21,631 nucleotides of DNA from Ruminococcus sp. UBA1828. GTDB taxonomy: Bacteria; Bacillota; Clostridia; Oscillospirales; Ruminococcaceae. A program made the translations under genes and the position numbers. A model generated the notes under the pieces. It worked only from the letters and a program-made list of their open reading frames with translations, did no database searches and was not told the origin of the DNA. This document shows, piece by piece, positions 6,586 through 14,327 of the stretch (positions are counted from its first letter, which is position 1; every line of letters starts with the position of its first letter). The DNA is taken from positions 1,612 to 23,242 of the forward strand of contig DDJI01000025.1 in assembly GCA_002338885.1 (NCBI GenBank), read 5' to 3'.

Positions 6586-6611
6586 CTGACTGTCCCCTTT
6601 CTTTTAAAATA

Positions 6612-6674
6612 CAAGGCTTCAAAGGATTTAGCCGCTTAAAGACGTGAGCCTTTAGCTACCTTTAATTTCCCTTG
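6612..6674 (-). promoter_or_regulatory. Structured 5' leader RNA, possible riboswitch or attenuator
   Basis: The transcript from the promoter at 6682-6710 should start near 6675. An outer stem pairs CAAGG (6670-6674) with CCTTG (6612-6616). Inside it three helices stack: AAAGG/CCTTT (6659-6663 with 6621-6625), TAGC/GCTA (6655-6658 with 6629-6632) and TAAAG/CTTTA (6650-6654 with 6637-6641), closing an 8-base loop at 6642-6649. A competing 6-bp helix AAGGCT/AGCCTT (6647-6652 with 6613-6618) would break the outer and top stems. I do not recognise a known riboswitch class. Confidence 0.45.
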
Positions 6675-6681
6675 CAATCTC

Positions 6682-6710
6682 AGCATACATCTAAAATGCT
6701 CCATTGTCAA
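6682..6710 (-). promoter_or_regulatory. Promoter of the small-protein/lipoprotein unit
   Basis: On the minus strand, TTGACA (6705-6710, perfect) and TATGCT (6682-6687, 4 of 6) are separated by 17 bases. The predicted start near 6675 leaves a 5' leader of about 90 bases before the small ORF. Confidence 0.7.
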
Positions 6711-6802
6711 GTGGTTTTAAGTTATTTTGTCGAACTTTGTTCAATTTGTGTTTTGATTTACGTTTAATGCGCCAATCTGCTCTGAACCGTGCGCATACAA
6801 AC

Positions 6803-6851
6803 TAATCCGGCCCCTGTCAGGCAGTCATTGACCGCCGTGGGAGTCGGATTA
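6803..6851. repeat. Inverted repeat in the intergenic region after the GH2 gene
   Basis: TAATCCG (6803-6809) and CGGATTA (6845-6851) form a perfect 7-bp inverted repeat around 35 bases. Those 35 bases contain two small dyads, CCTGTCAGG (6813-6821) and GTCATTGAC (6824-6832). It lies about 85 bases beyond the GH2 stop codon. The role is unknown; no strong U-run follows on either strand. The rest of 6586-6936 holds the leader and promoter described separately, the hairpins next to the GH2 stop, and no gene I can support. Confidence 0.4.
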
Positions 6852-6884
6852 AATTTTCACCTATCTGTTCGATTTTCTTTGCCC

Positions 6885-6926
6885 GCCGCACATGCTGCGG
6901 CTGTGCATCGCTGCGCCGGTTGCAGC
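6885..6926 (-). terminator. GC-rich double hairpin after the GH2 stop codon, possible 3' end
   Basis: Two stem-loops lie just after the GH2 stop: GCTGC/GCAGC (arms 6922-6926 and 6910-6914) and GCCGCA/TGCGGC (arms 6896-6901 and 6885-6890, 5-base loop). There is no U-run on the minus strand, so this would be a weak terminator or a stabilising 3' structure. Confidence 0.3.
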
Positions 6927-6936
6927 ATCACATGCG

Positions 6937-9192
6937 TTACAGGCATCTGCCGCATGCGCTTTCCGTGACAAATATCTTACACTCTGCCGGCTCAACATCC
7001 GGATTTGACATGTCGAACACGCGGCATGTTATCTCTACATTTGCCTCGCATCCCGCCTGAACCATAAATCCGGTGCGTCCGCCCTCGAGCGCAGGCTTCT
7101 CATCGCCGATAAACCTGCCGCCCTCAACCTCTATTCTCAATTCGTCGCCGGCAAGCGGGAGCAGCGTTCCCGCCTCGTCCAAAAGCTCGACTTTTACCAT
7201 TGTGAGATCCGCTCCGTCTGCCGAAAGCAGCGAATACTCCGGACAAGCGACGAGCTTCTTGGGCGCTTTGGGGGTGGCTCTTGACGTTTTTGCAGCTTCC
7301 CTGCCGTCGATATATCCGACCGCCTCAAGCGTTCCTTCCTCATACTCTACATCGTCAAAGACGAACACCGGATGCGGCAGCGCGGTATATGCGTTCGGCT
7401 TTTTGCGCTCTGTCGGCTTTCCGTTTATGACAAGCTCCACCTCGTCGCAGTTGCTCATGACGGTTACGCTTATGCGGTCGCCTGTCTTTTGGTTTGCAAA
7501 CCTGTTTGATATATAGATGACCCTTTCCACCGAGGGGTCTTTTTGCGACCTGTACAGGTATGCCACCGGCTTTTCAAAGCGGAAAATATCATATATTCCG
7601 CTGTAGAACAGGTGACCTGTCTTTGTATAGTTGACCTCGTTGTTGTAGTCAAACATGCTCCAGCCTATTCCGCCCGAGCAGTACTTGTTGGCATAGTAGT
7701 AATTCATAGGCTCTGCAAAGGAGCGTATGAAAGCCGCCGTCTTTTCATCGGGCGCGCCGGGCATTCCGTCGCCGGAGGTCCAGTCGTAGGAATGTTCGGT
7801 TATCACATATGGGGTGAACCTCGGCTTTTCGGGATAAGAGTAGTTGGCGCAGAAAATGTCCTCTTGGAACTCGCTTTCCGCATACGTCTCAGCCATTCTC
7901 ACGCCGTGCGTATGCCTTGAGGGGTCTAAGGACTTTGCAAGTGCGTTTGATTTCTCGTAAAGCTCATGGTTGTCCGGCGACTCATTCACACGAACGCCCC
8001 AGGTAAATATGCACGGGTGGTTTCTGTCGCGCAGCACCATTTCCTCTACGTTTTTAAGGTACACTTCCTGCCATGCCTCATCTCCGATGTGCTGCCATCC
8101 CGGCGCTTCCTCAAACACTATCAGACCTATTTCGTCGCATCTTTTCAAAAAAGCCTTGCTCTGAGGATAATGCGAGCACCTTACGGTGTTTATGCCGGAG
8201 GATTTTATCATATCGGCGTCCGCAGCCTGAAGTTTATCGCACACGGCTCTTCCTATCCATGGCCACTGCTCATGTCTGTTTACGCCTCTTATGATCAGTT
8301 TCTTTCCGTTTAGGTACAAGCCGTAGTTTTGATCTTCTGCGCTTTCGCTCTCGTTTATAATCTCGTACCACCTGTAGCCGAAGGTCTCGCGTATGCAGTC
8401 GGTCACCTTGCCGTCTACAGACACGCACACACGCATCTCATACAGCTTGGGGTGATCGGTGCTCCAAAGCTCCACGCCGTCAGCCAAAACAGCTATATCG
8501 GCGCCTGATTCGGACTTCGGTGCTATTTGCACCGGCACCTCTTTGGCGGCAACGGTTTTTCCGCTGTCCGAAATTTCAACGCGCACCAGTGCGCTGCATG
8601 CCTTTTCCGTTCTGTTTTTAAGCTTTATCGCCGCATTTGCCGTTCCAATGCCGAGCTTTATATCGGGCGTTGTGACAAACAGGTCTTCCACATACACGTT
8701 TTGCGTCGAAATGAGCTTTACGTTTCTGACTATTCCGCCGAAAACGCAGTAATCCACAACGTTTCCCTCCGGCGGAACGCCCGGCTGTCTGCGCGAATCC
8801 ACACGCACGGCAAGTGTGTTTTCCGCCTTGATTTTGTCGCTCAAATCAAACTCAAATCCGGTATAGCTTCCCTTGTGGCAGCCGAGATGCTCGCCGTTTA
8901 AGTACACGTCCGCCACGCCTGCAACGCCCTCGAACTCAAGCTTTGAATGCCTTCCCAAAAGCTCCTCGCCCGAAAAATGCTTTACATACCACGACACAAA
9001 GCGGTACGAATCTATATCCTTTTGGAAATCGTCGGCGCAGTGCCTTTTTAAAATCGTGTTTGCGTGGGGCAGGCACACTGTCTGCGCTCCCGCTTCGGAC
9101 GGCATCTCATAGCTGTCGGCGTCTCCGAACGGAATAAACGCCCATCCGCGGTTGAGATCATACGTCACTCTTGCCTCTTTTAAATTGTTCAT
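6937..9192 (-). CDS. Glycoside hydrolase family 2 (beta-galactosidase-like)
   Basis: Retaining beta-glycosidase of 751 aa, probably cytosolic because no signal peptide is visible. The order is a sugar-binding jelly roll (to about 165, with DVYLNGEHLGCHKGSYTGFEFD), an immunoglobulin-like domain (to about 265), the TIM barrel (about 270-550) and C-terminal beta domains. The barrel holds GVNRHEQWP at 303-311, the acid/base E404 in GVRVNESPD and the probable nucleophile E466 in YVITEHS. WSMFDYNNE lies near 511-519. It should release a terminal beta-linked sugar, most likely galactose, but the substrate is not proven. The ATG at 9192 has GGAGG 12 bases upstream; a TTG at 9201 is only 3 bases from that site, so the start is uncertain by three codons. 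It has its own promoter, and no sugar transporter or other hydrolase adjoins it. Confidence 0.9.
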   Translation of the reverse strand: MNNLKEARVTYDLNRGWAFIPFGDADSYEMPSEAGAQTVCLPHANTILKRHCADDFQKDIDSYRFVSWYVKHFSGEELLGRHSKLEFEGVAGVADVYLNGEHLGCHKGSYTGFEFDLSDKIKAENTLAVRVDSRRQPGVPPEGNVVDYCVFGGIVRNVKLISTQNVYVEDLFVTTPDIKLGIGTANAAIKLKNRTEKACSALVRVEISDSGKTVAAKEVPVQIAPKSESGADIAVLADGVELWSTDHPKLYEMRVCVSVDGKVTDCIRETFGYRWYEIINESESAEDQNYGLYLNGKKLIIRGVNRHEQWPWIGRAVCDKLQAADADMIKSSGINTVRCSHYPQSKAFLKRCDEIGLIVFEEAPGWQHIGDEAWQEVYLKNVEEMVLRDRNHPCIFTWGVRVNESPDNHELYEKSNALAKSLDPSRHTHGVRMAETYAESEFQEDIFCANYSYPEKPRFTPYVITEHSYDWTSGDGMPGAPDEKTAAFIRSFAEPMNYYYANKYCSGGIGWSMFDYNNEVNYTKTGHLFYSGIYDIFRFEKPVAYLYRSQKDPSVERVIYISNRFANQKTGDRISVTVMSNCDEVELVINGKPTERKKPNAYTALPHPVFVFDDVEYEEGTLEAVGYIDGREAAKTSRATPKAPKKLVACPEYSLLSADGADLTMVKVELLDEAGTLLPLAGDELRIEVEGGRFIGDEKPALEGGRTGFMVQAGCEANVEITCRVFDMSNPDVEPAECKIFVTESACGRCL

Positions 9193-9250
9193 GCTGCTCA
9201 ATTGCCTCCTTCATAATGTCCCGAGTTAAAAATTTGACCATGCAAAATAT

Positions 9251-9280
9251 ATTGTACGTTGCAAAAGCGACGCGTGTCAA
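9251..9280 (-). promoter_or_regulatory. Promoter of the GH2 gene
   Basis: On the minus strand, TTGACA (9275-9280) and TACAAT (9251-9256, 5 of 6) are separated by 18 bases. Just upstream, GTCAACTTTGAC (9315-9326) is a small dyad with 5-bp perfect arms that could be an operator. Confidence 0.65.
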
Positions 9281-9340
9281 TCAGCAGATTTCACAATCGC
9301 ACATGCGGAGTTTTGTCAACTTTGACATAAAGCCTGCCGC

Positions 9341-11332
9341 TTACGGAATCGGAACCTTTACAAGCTTTTTGCCGTCGTATATGACTTTAAATTTCCCCGT
9401 AATGCCCGTGGGATCCTTGCGGGACTTTGCGGGTTTTCTTTGAATGCCGTAAAACTCGTCCGCAAAAGAGCTCGGGCGGTTCTTTATGTTGTATATAAAG
9501 AGCCTGTTTTTGGCTCTTGTCACGCCGACATAGAAAAGCCGCCTTTCCTCCTGTTCATCATTTGTGCCTGCGGCATTTATGTTTTTCTTGACCGAAGAGA
9601 TGTTTTTCTCGCCGCCCGACCTGCTGCGAAATTCTATTGAATCTAACGAGGGAAATCTTCCGTCATACACATCCGCAAGGTACACGTTGTCATACTCAAG
9701 GCCCTTGCTTGAATGTATCGTGGAAAGTATGACGCCGTGAGGGCAGTCCGAGCCTTTTTCGGTCAGGCTCTCAAGCTCCGACACCCTCTTCAGAAAGCTC
9801 TTGATGTCCGGCTTGCGTGACGCAATTATTTTAAGCGCCTCAATTTTTGCCGTATCGGCGCCCCGCCTCTTCAAGTACTTTTCGTATCCGCTGCTGCGTA
9901 TTATGTCTATCGCCTCTGCGGGCTTTGCCATTGCTGCCGTTCTCAAGGTATAGCGGAGCTTTTTAAGCTTTTCGGATGCGCTGTCGTCATAGTGCCGAAG
10001 CATTTCCTCCGCCGTATCCAAAACAGACATTCCTCTTTTCCTGCTCCTGTCTATCATGATGTATCGCTGTTTCGGGCTGAGATAGAATATGCCCTTGTTG
10101 CACACCCTTTCAAACGCGTCCGTGTCGTATTCGTTCAAGCTCAGGCGAAGGTATGCGCATATATCCGCAACAACCGCGCTCCTGAAAAAGTTCGTCTGCG
10201 CGCCCTTATAGCTGTACGGTATTCCCTTTTCGCAAAGCTCGTCAACAAGCACCGCCGCGGTTTCATTGTCCCGAAACAGTATTGCATTTTCGCCCTTTTT
10301 ACAGTTTTCCACCCGCTCGCACAGCTTTACAAGCTCTTTAAACTGCTCCGCGCGCGATGAAACGCTTATCAAAGCGGGAGTCTCCCCGCCGAGCCTCACC
10401 GGTGTCATCTTTTTGTCGTATCTGTCCGTGTTCTTTTCTATAAACGCCTGAGCCATGGAAACTATCTTTTCGGTTGAGCGGTAGTTTTTCTCCATGCGCA
10501 GCACGTGCGCGTTCTTATACTCCCTCTCAAAGCCGAGAAGCGCCTTTGGGTATGCTGCGCGGAATCCGTATATGCTTTGGTCCTCATCGCCGACCATGAA
10601 TATGCTGTTCCCCTCAGCCAAAAGGCGGATAATCATGTGCTGCAGCTTTGAAACGTCCTGCGCCTCGTCCACGCACAAATACCGATACCTTTTTCTGAGC
10701 GCGGCAAGCGTCTGCGGGCTTTTCAGGAGTATATAATATGCATACAGCATCTGATCGTCAAAATCCATGTATCCGTTTTCCTTGAGCCTGCGCTTGTACT
10801 CCGAGTATATCTTTTCGGCGCACGGTATGTCGTCTTCAAACATCTCAAGCTCCTCCGGACGCAGGCACATGTTCTTGGCATACGCTATCATTGAGCCTAT
10901 TTCCTGGGCTTCCGGCTCTGTAGCGCGCTTGTTGAACATGCTTTGATAGATCTCGGCTATCAGTCTTTTGCGCGCTCCCTCCATCAGCATGTTTCTTTGC
11001 TGCAAGCCGTTTAGGGCGCAGTACCTGCGATATATTTCGTAAGAAAGGCTGTTTATTGTGCAGAACTTGACGCCCATGTCTGAGCCGAACCGCCTGTCAA
11101 AGCGCTCTTTCATCTCAATAGCGGCCGCTTTGTTGTAGGTCACGGCGAGTATGTTCTCAGCAGGTATCCCAAGGCACACCGTCATATACCCCAGTCTTGT
11201 GACAAGCACGGTTGTCTTTCCCGAGCCGGGAACGGCAAGTATGAGGTTTGCTCCGTCTATTGCCTTTACCGCATCTTCCTGCTGCTGATTCAGATTTACA
11301 TCAAACCGCCGCCTGAATTCATCATATGTCAT
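9341..11332 (-). CDS. UvrD/Rep/PcrA-type ATP-dependent DNA helicase
   Basis: Superfamily 1A 3'-5' DNA helicase of 663 aa, shorter than typical PcrA or UvrD (about 720-740 aa). The motifs appear in order: Q-motif LNQQQEDAV (14-22), Walker A AVPGSGKTT (33-41), Walker B VDEAQD (221-226), motif III GDEDQSIYGFRAA (248-260), and later motif IV YRSTEK, motif V STIHSSKGLEYDNVY and motif VI RLFYVGVTRAK. It unwinds DNA during repair or at stalled forks. The ATG at 11332 has only a weak site (AGGA) upstream. It follows recG by 33 bases on the same strand, so the two are probably co-transcribed. The C-terminus lacks the long tail by which PcrA binds RNA polymerase, so I do not call it pcrA. Confidence 0.92.
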   Translation of the reverse strand: MTYDEFRRRFDVNLNQQQEDAVKAIDGANLILAVPGSGKTTVLVTRLGYMTVCLGIPAENILAVTYNKAAAIEMKERFDRRFGSDMGVKFCTINSLSYEIYRRYCALNGLQQRNMLMEGARKRLIAEIYQSMFNKRATEPEAQEIGSMIAYAKNMCLRPEELEMFEDDIPCAEKIYSEYKRRLKENGYMDFDDQMLYAYYILLKSPQTLAALRKRYRYLCVDEAQDVSKLQHMIIRLLAEGNSIFMVGDEDQSIYGFRAAYPKALLGFEREYKNAHVLRMEKNYRSTEKIVSMAQAFIEKNTDRYDKKMTPVRLGGETPALISVSSRAEQFKELVKLCERVENCKKGENAILFRDNETAAVLVDELCEKGIPYSYKGAQTNFFRSAVVADICAYLRLSLNEYDTDAFERVCNKGIFYLSPKQRYIMIDRSRKRGMSVLDTAEEMLRHYDDSASEKLKKLRYTLRTAAMAKPAEAIDIIRSSGYEKYLKRRGADTAKIEALKIIASRKPDIKSFLKRVSELESLTEKGSDCPHGVILSTIHSSKGLEYDNVYLADVYDGRFPSLDSIEFRSRSGGEKNISSVKKNINAAGTNDEQEERRLFYVGVTRAKNRLFIYNIKNRPSSFADEFYGIQRKPAKSRKDPTGITGKFKVIYDGKKLVKVPIP

Positions 11333-11365
11333 ACTAAAACGCTCTTTTCCTGTTGTCCTTCACAA

Positions 11366-13423
11366 TTAGTCCATCGCTCCGCCCGAAAAGAGTTTGTCCA
11401 CCCTTCTCTCAAGCTCGCTGCCCGCTGCAATACCATGTCTGTAAATCCGCTCTGCCTCGCAGGACACAATTTGCAAAAGCTCCTTGTCCGAGACCGCATC
11501 CGCAATTTTCAGCTTGGGCAAGCCGTGCTGCGCCTCGCCGAAAAAGTCGCCCGGCCCACGAAGCTTCAGATCCATCTCTGAGATTTTAAATCCGTCAGAT
11601 GCGCGGGTCAGCGCTCTGAGCCTGTCCCTTGCCTCATCGCTCTTGCTGTCGGTTATGAGTATGCAGTAGGACTGATACTTCCCCCTGCCCACTCTGCCCC
11701 TTAGCTGATGCAGCTGGCTCAAACCGAACCTGTCCGCATCCTCTACAAGCATCACGGCGGTGTTCGGCACATCCACGCCGACCTCTACAACCGTTGTGCT
11801 GACAAGCAGGTCAATCTCGCCGTCCTTGAAAGCACGCATAACCTCCTCTTTTTTATCCGAAGGCATCTGCCCGTGAAGAGCGCCGACTCTGAAATCCCTG
11901 AAAATCCCCTCGCTCAGCTCCTTAAAGCAATCAGCTACGTTTTTGAGCTTTCGCCGCGGATATCCGTACATATTGTGCGGCATTTCCTCCGATTCTTCGC
12001 TACTGTCTATCGCAGGGCAAACGACATACGCCTGTCTGCCCTCCTGCAACAGCTTTCTGACAAAGCCGTATGCACGCTCGCGGAGCTTTCCCGTGACGGC
12101 ATAGGTGAGTATTTTCAGCCTTCCCTTGGGCAGCTCGGTCAGCATCGATATGTCCAGCTCGCCGTATATCATAAGCGCCAAAGTCCTCGGTATGGGAGTG
12201 GCGCTCATTACGAGCTTGTGCGGGTTTTCGCCCTTTTTTGAAAGGGCGCCTCTTTGATTTACGCCGAATCTGTGCTGCTCGTCCGTTATGACAAGCGCAA
12301 GTTTCTTAAAGCTCGTGCCGGCGCTTATAAGCGCATGCGTTCCCACAATCACGTCGCATCCGCCGTCCGCCGCCAAAGCTTTGACCTCCGCTTTATTTTT
12401 TGGGGTCATTGCGCCCTTTAAAAGCGCAACCCGAACGCCCAAAGGCTCCAAAAATCCACGCAGCGTTTCGTAGTGCTGGTCTGCAAGTATCTCCGTGGGC
12501 GCCATCAGGCAGGACTGGCAGCCGTTAAGGTATGCAAAATAGCAGCATGCCGCCGCAACCGCAGTCTTTCCCGAACCGACATCGCCGAGGACAAGCCTGT
12601 TCATTGGTATGTCGCCGCACATGTCCGAAACGCATTCTGATATGGCCTGCTTTTGCGAGCCGGTAAGCTCGAACGGAAGCGCGTTATAAAAGCCCGTAAG
12701 CGGCTTATCTTCAAGGCGGTATGCGCTAAGCTCCCTGTTTTGCTCGCGAAGTCTGAACATTCCCGCTTGCAGGCACAAAAGCTCGTCAAACGCAAGTCTT
12801 TTTCTCGCCGCCGCAAGCTTTTCACGGTCTGAGGGAAAATGTATCTGCCTGAGCGCATCTTTAGCCGTCATGAAGCCGTACTTTTGAATGGCATCTCGGT
12901 CAAGTATCTCGCAGCTGTCGAGATTTACGCTGTCAAGCGCGGCTTTTGTCCAGGTGCGCATGACGGCGGCGGATATCCCGTCGGTGAGCTTATACACCGG
13001 CAAAATCCTGTCAGCGCTTGATTGTTCGATTATCATCGGGGCGGATATCTGCCTGGTTGTAAGGTTTCCCGTGACCTTTCCGTAAAGGATGTAGTCGTTG
13101 CCCTCCTTCAGGCGGTTGTACATATAAACGGAGTTGTATATCACCACTGTTATGTCCGATTCGCCGTCGGTACACAGCACGCGGTATATGCTCATATTCT
13201 TTCTTATGTAATCTGCGGGGCGCTTTTTTACCACCCTGACGCTTATGACGTTCATCTCGTCAAGGACGGTATCGGCAATGCTGACCGGCTCGCTGAGATC
13301 TATATAGCCGCGCGGAAAGCAGTACAAAAGGTCGCCCACCGTCTGCACGCCGAGCTTTTTCAGCAGCTCAGCCCTTTTAGGACCGACGCCTTTTAAGTAT
13401 TTCACGCTGTCGTCAAGGTTCAC
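11366..13423 (-). CDS. recG: ATP-dependent DNA helicase RecG
   Basis: Cytosolic branch-migrating helicase of 685 aa, the usual RecG length; it remodels stalled replication forks and Holliday junctions. The N-terminal part has the wedge domain with a helix-hairpin-helix-like LKGVGPKRAELLKKLGV (10-26) and an OB-fold (about 50-140). The helicase core has TGSQKQAI (254-261), Walker A GDVGSGKT (280-287), APTEILADQH (308-317), DEQH (381-384), SATPIPRTL (407-415), STTVVEVGVDVPN (542-554) and QLRGRVGRG (573-581). The start is the GTG at 13423 with GGGAGGG just upstream; an open frame extends to 13645 but covers the promoter and has no RecG similarity. It leads a two-gene unit with the UvrD-type helicase and is divergent from the HAD gene. 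Confidence 0.96.
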   Translation of the reverse strand: MNLDDSVKYLKGVGPKRAELLKKLGVQTVGDLLYCFPRGYIDLSEPVSIADTVLDEMNVISVRVVKKRPADYIRKNMSIYRVLCTDGESDITVVIYNSVYMYNRLKEGNDYILYGKVTGNLTTRQISAPMIIEQSSADRILPVYKLTDGISAAVMRTWTKAALDSVNLDSCEILDRDAIQKYGFMTAKDALRQIHFPSDREKLAAARKRLAFDELLCLQAGMFRLREQNRELSAYRLEDKPLTGFYNALPFELTGSQKQAISECVSDMCGDIPMNRLVLGDVGSGKTAVAAACCYFAYLNGCQSCLMAPTEILADQHYETLRGFLEPLGVRVALLKGAMTPKNKAEVKALAADGGCDVIVGTHALISAGTSFKKLALVITDEQHRFGVNQRGALSKKGENPHKLVMSATPIPRTLALMIYGELDISMLTELPKGRLKILTYAVTGKLRERAYGFVRKLLQEGRQAYVVCPAIDSSEESEEMPHNMYGYPRRKLKNVADCFKELSEGIFRDFRVGALHGQMPSDKKEEVMRAFKDGEIDLLVSTTVVEVGVDVPNTAVMLVEDADRFGLSQLHQLRGRVGRGKYQSYCILITDSKSDEARDRLRALTRASDGFKISEMDLKLRGPGDFFGEAQHGLPKLKIADAVSDKELLQIVSCEAERIYRHGIAAGSELERRVDKLFSGGAMD

Positions 13424-13456
13424 ATTTTTCCCTCCCCGCATTTTAAATATGCAATT

Positions 13457-13485
13457 ATTATACTTTATAAGCACATATAATTCAA
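13457..13485 (-). promoter_or_regulatory. Promoter of recG
   Basis: On the minus strand, TTGAAT (13480-13485, 4 of 6) and TATAAT (13457-13462, perfect) are separated by 17 bases. The predicted start lies about 27 bases before the recG GTG at 13423, which supports that start. Confidence 0.75.
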
Positions 13486-13510
13486 GCCCGTGATGCGCCG
13501 CCGAGGCATG

Positions 13511-13539
13511 TTGACATATGCGGTGCGGTGTTATAAACT
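13511..13539 (+). promoter_or_regulatory. Promoter of the HAD gene
   Basis: TTGACA (13511-13516, perfect) and TAAACT (13534-13539, 4 of 6) are separated by 17 bases. It faces away from the recG promoter with the two -35 boxes about 25 bases apart. Confidence 0.6.
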
Positions 13540-13571
13540 TTAAAGGAAGTCTTTTTAAAGGGGCGATGTGG

Positions 13572-14255
13572 ATGAGCACATGCAGCAGGCCGGTGAGCGG
13601 GCTGTTTGAAGGCGTGGAGTGCGCAATATTTGACCTTGACGGCACGCTTGTTCGGTCGGACAGCGCATGGAAGAGCGTAGACGAGGAGTTTATGGGCAGA
13701 CGCGGGCTGAAGGTTCCTGACGGCTTTTACGACAAGATATCGACAATGAATCTGTCGCAGGCGGCGGATTACGTCATTGCCGAGTGCGGCATACGTGCCA
13801 CAAGGCAGGAGGTCGTCGATGAATGGCTGTCGATGGTGCGCAGGGAGTATGCAGAGGTTATCCCGATGGTCACAGGGGCGAAGGAGTTTTTAAGCCGCGT
13901 TCACGACAAGGGCTGCAAGATAGCGCTTGCAACCGCGTCAAGTCCGGAGCTTTATCTGCCTTGTCTTGAGCGTCACGGCGTGGCAAAGCTGTTTGACGCA
14001 TATGCGAACACGTCCGAGGTGAAAAGAAAAAAGGGTTTTCCCGACATATATCTGCTTGCGGCGGACAAGGTGGGTGCAAACCCGCAAAAATGCGTGGTGT
14101 TTGAGGACATATACTTGGGATGCGTCGGAGCAAAGGCGGCAGGCATGAAATGCATAGGCATAACGGAGGAAAGCCCCGACAGCATACAAAAGCTGAAAAC
14201 GGTATGCGATCTCGCCGTTAAAGACTATTCGGAACTTAAAATCTATCTTCAATAA
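13572..14255 (+). CDS. HAD-family hydrolase, phosphatase/phosphoglucomutase-like
   Basis: Cytosolic HAD subfamily IA protein of 227 aa. Motif I FDLDGTL holds nucleophile D21 and acid/base D23, motif II is LATASS (T121), motif III Lys is K154 in KRKKGFPDIY, and motif IV is VVFEDIYLG with E178/D179. The helical cap lies at about 30-95. The sequence resembles beta-phosphoglucomutase and sugar-phosphate phosphatases, so a phosphorylated sugar is a likely substrate, but specificity cannot be read. The ATG at 13572 is chosen because AAAGGGG lies 8 bases upstream; an ATG at 13566 is too close to that site. It is the only supported plus-strand gene in the window and ends at a terminator shared with malQ. 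Confidence 0.9.
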   Translation: MSTCSRPVSGLFEGVECAIFDLDGTLVRSDSAWKSVDEEFMGRRGLKVPDGFYDKISTMNLSQAADYVIAECGIRATRQEVVDEWLSMVRREYAEVIPMVTGAKEFLSRVHDKGCKIALATASSPELYLPCLERHGVAKLFDAYANTSEVKRKKGFPDIYLLAADKVGANPQKCVVFEDIYLGCVGAKAAGMKCIGITEESPDSIQKLKTVCDLAVKDYSELKIYLQ

Positions 14256-14279
14256 TTTAAAAGCTGTCTTCAATAAAAC

Positions 14280-14318
14280 AGCCCTTTGAGCGTCTGCGCA
14301 GGCAGCGCCCAAGGGGCT
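14280..14318. terminator. Bidirectional intrinsic terminator between HAD gene and malQ
   Basis: A long hairpin pairs AGCCC with GGGCT at the base, then TTG/CAA, GCG/CGC and CTGC/GCAG. On the plus strand it is followed by TTTTCTTTATTTATTTTTT. On the minus strand, after malQ, it is followed by GTTTTATT. The two convergent genes end 24 bases before and 10 bases after it. Confidence 0.88.
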
Positions 14319-14327
14319 TTTCTTTAT

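Noticed and set aside
6612..6674. Known riboswitch classes (c-di-GMP, M-box, fluoride, guanidine, SAM, ZTP, THF, purine)
   Set aside because: The conserved sequence cores of these classes as I know them are not present; only a generic structured leader is claimed.
13424..13645. Extension of recG upstream of 13423
   Set aside because: The extra 74 codons cover the recG promoter and have no RecG similarity. GTG at 13423 has a strong ribosome binding site and gives the normal RecG length.
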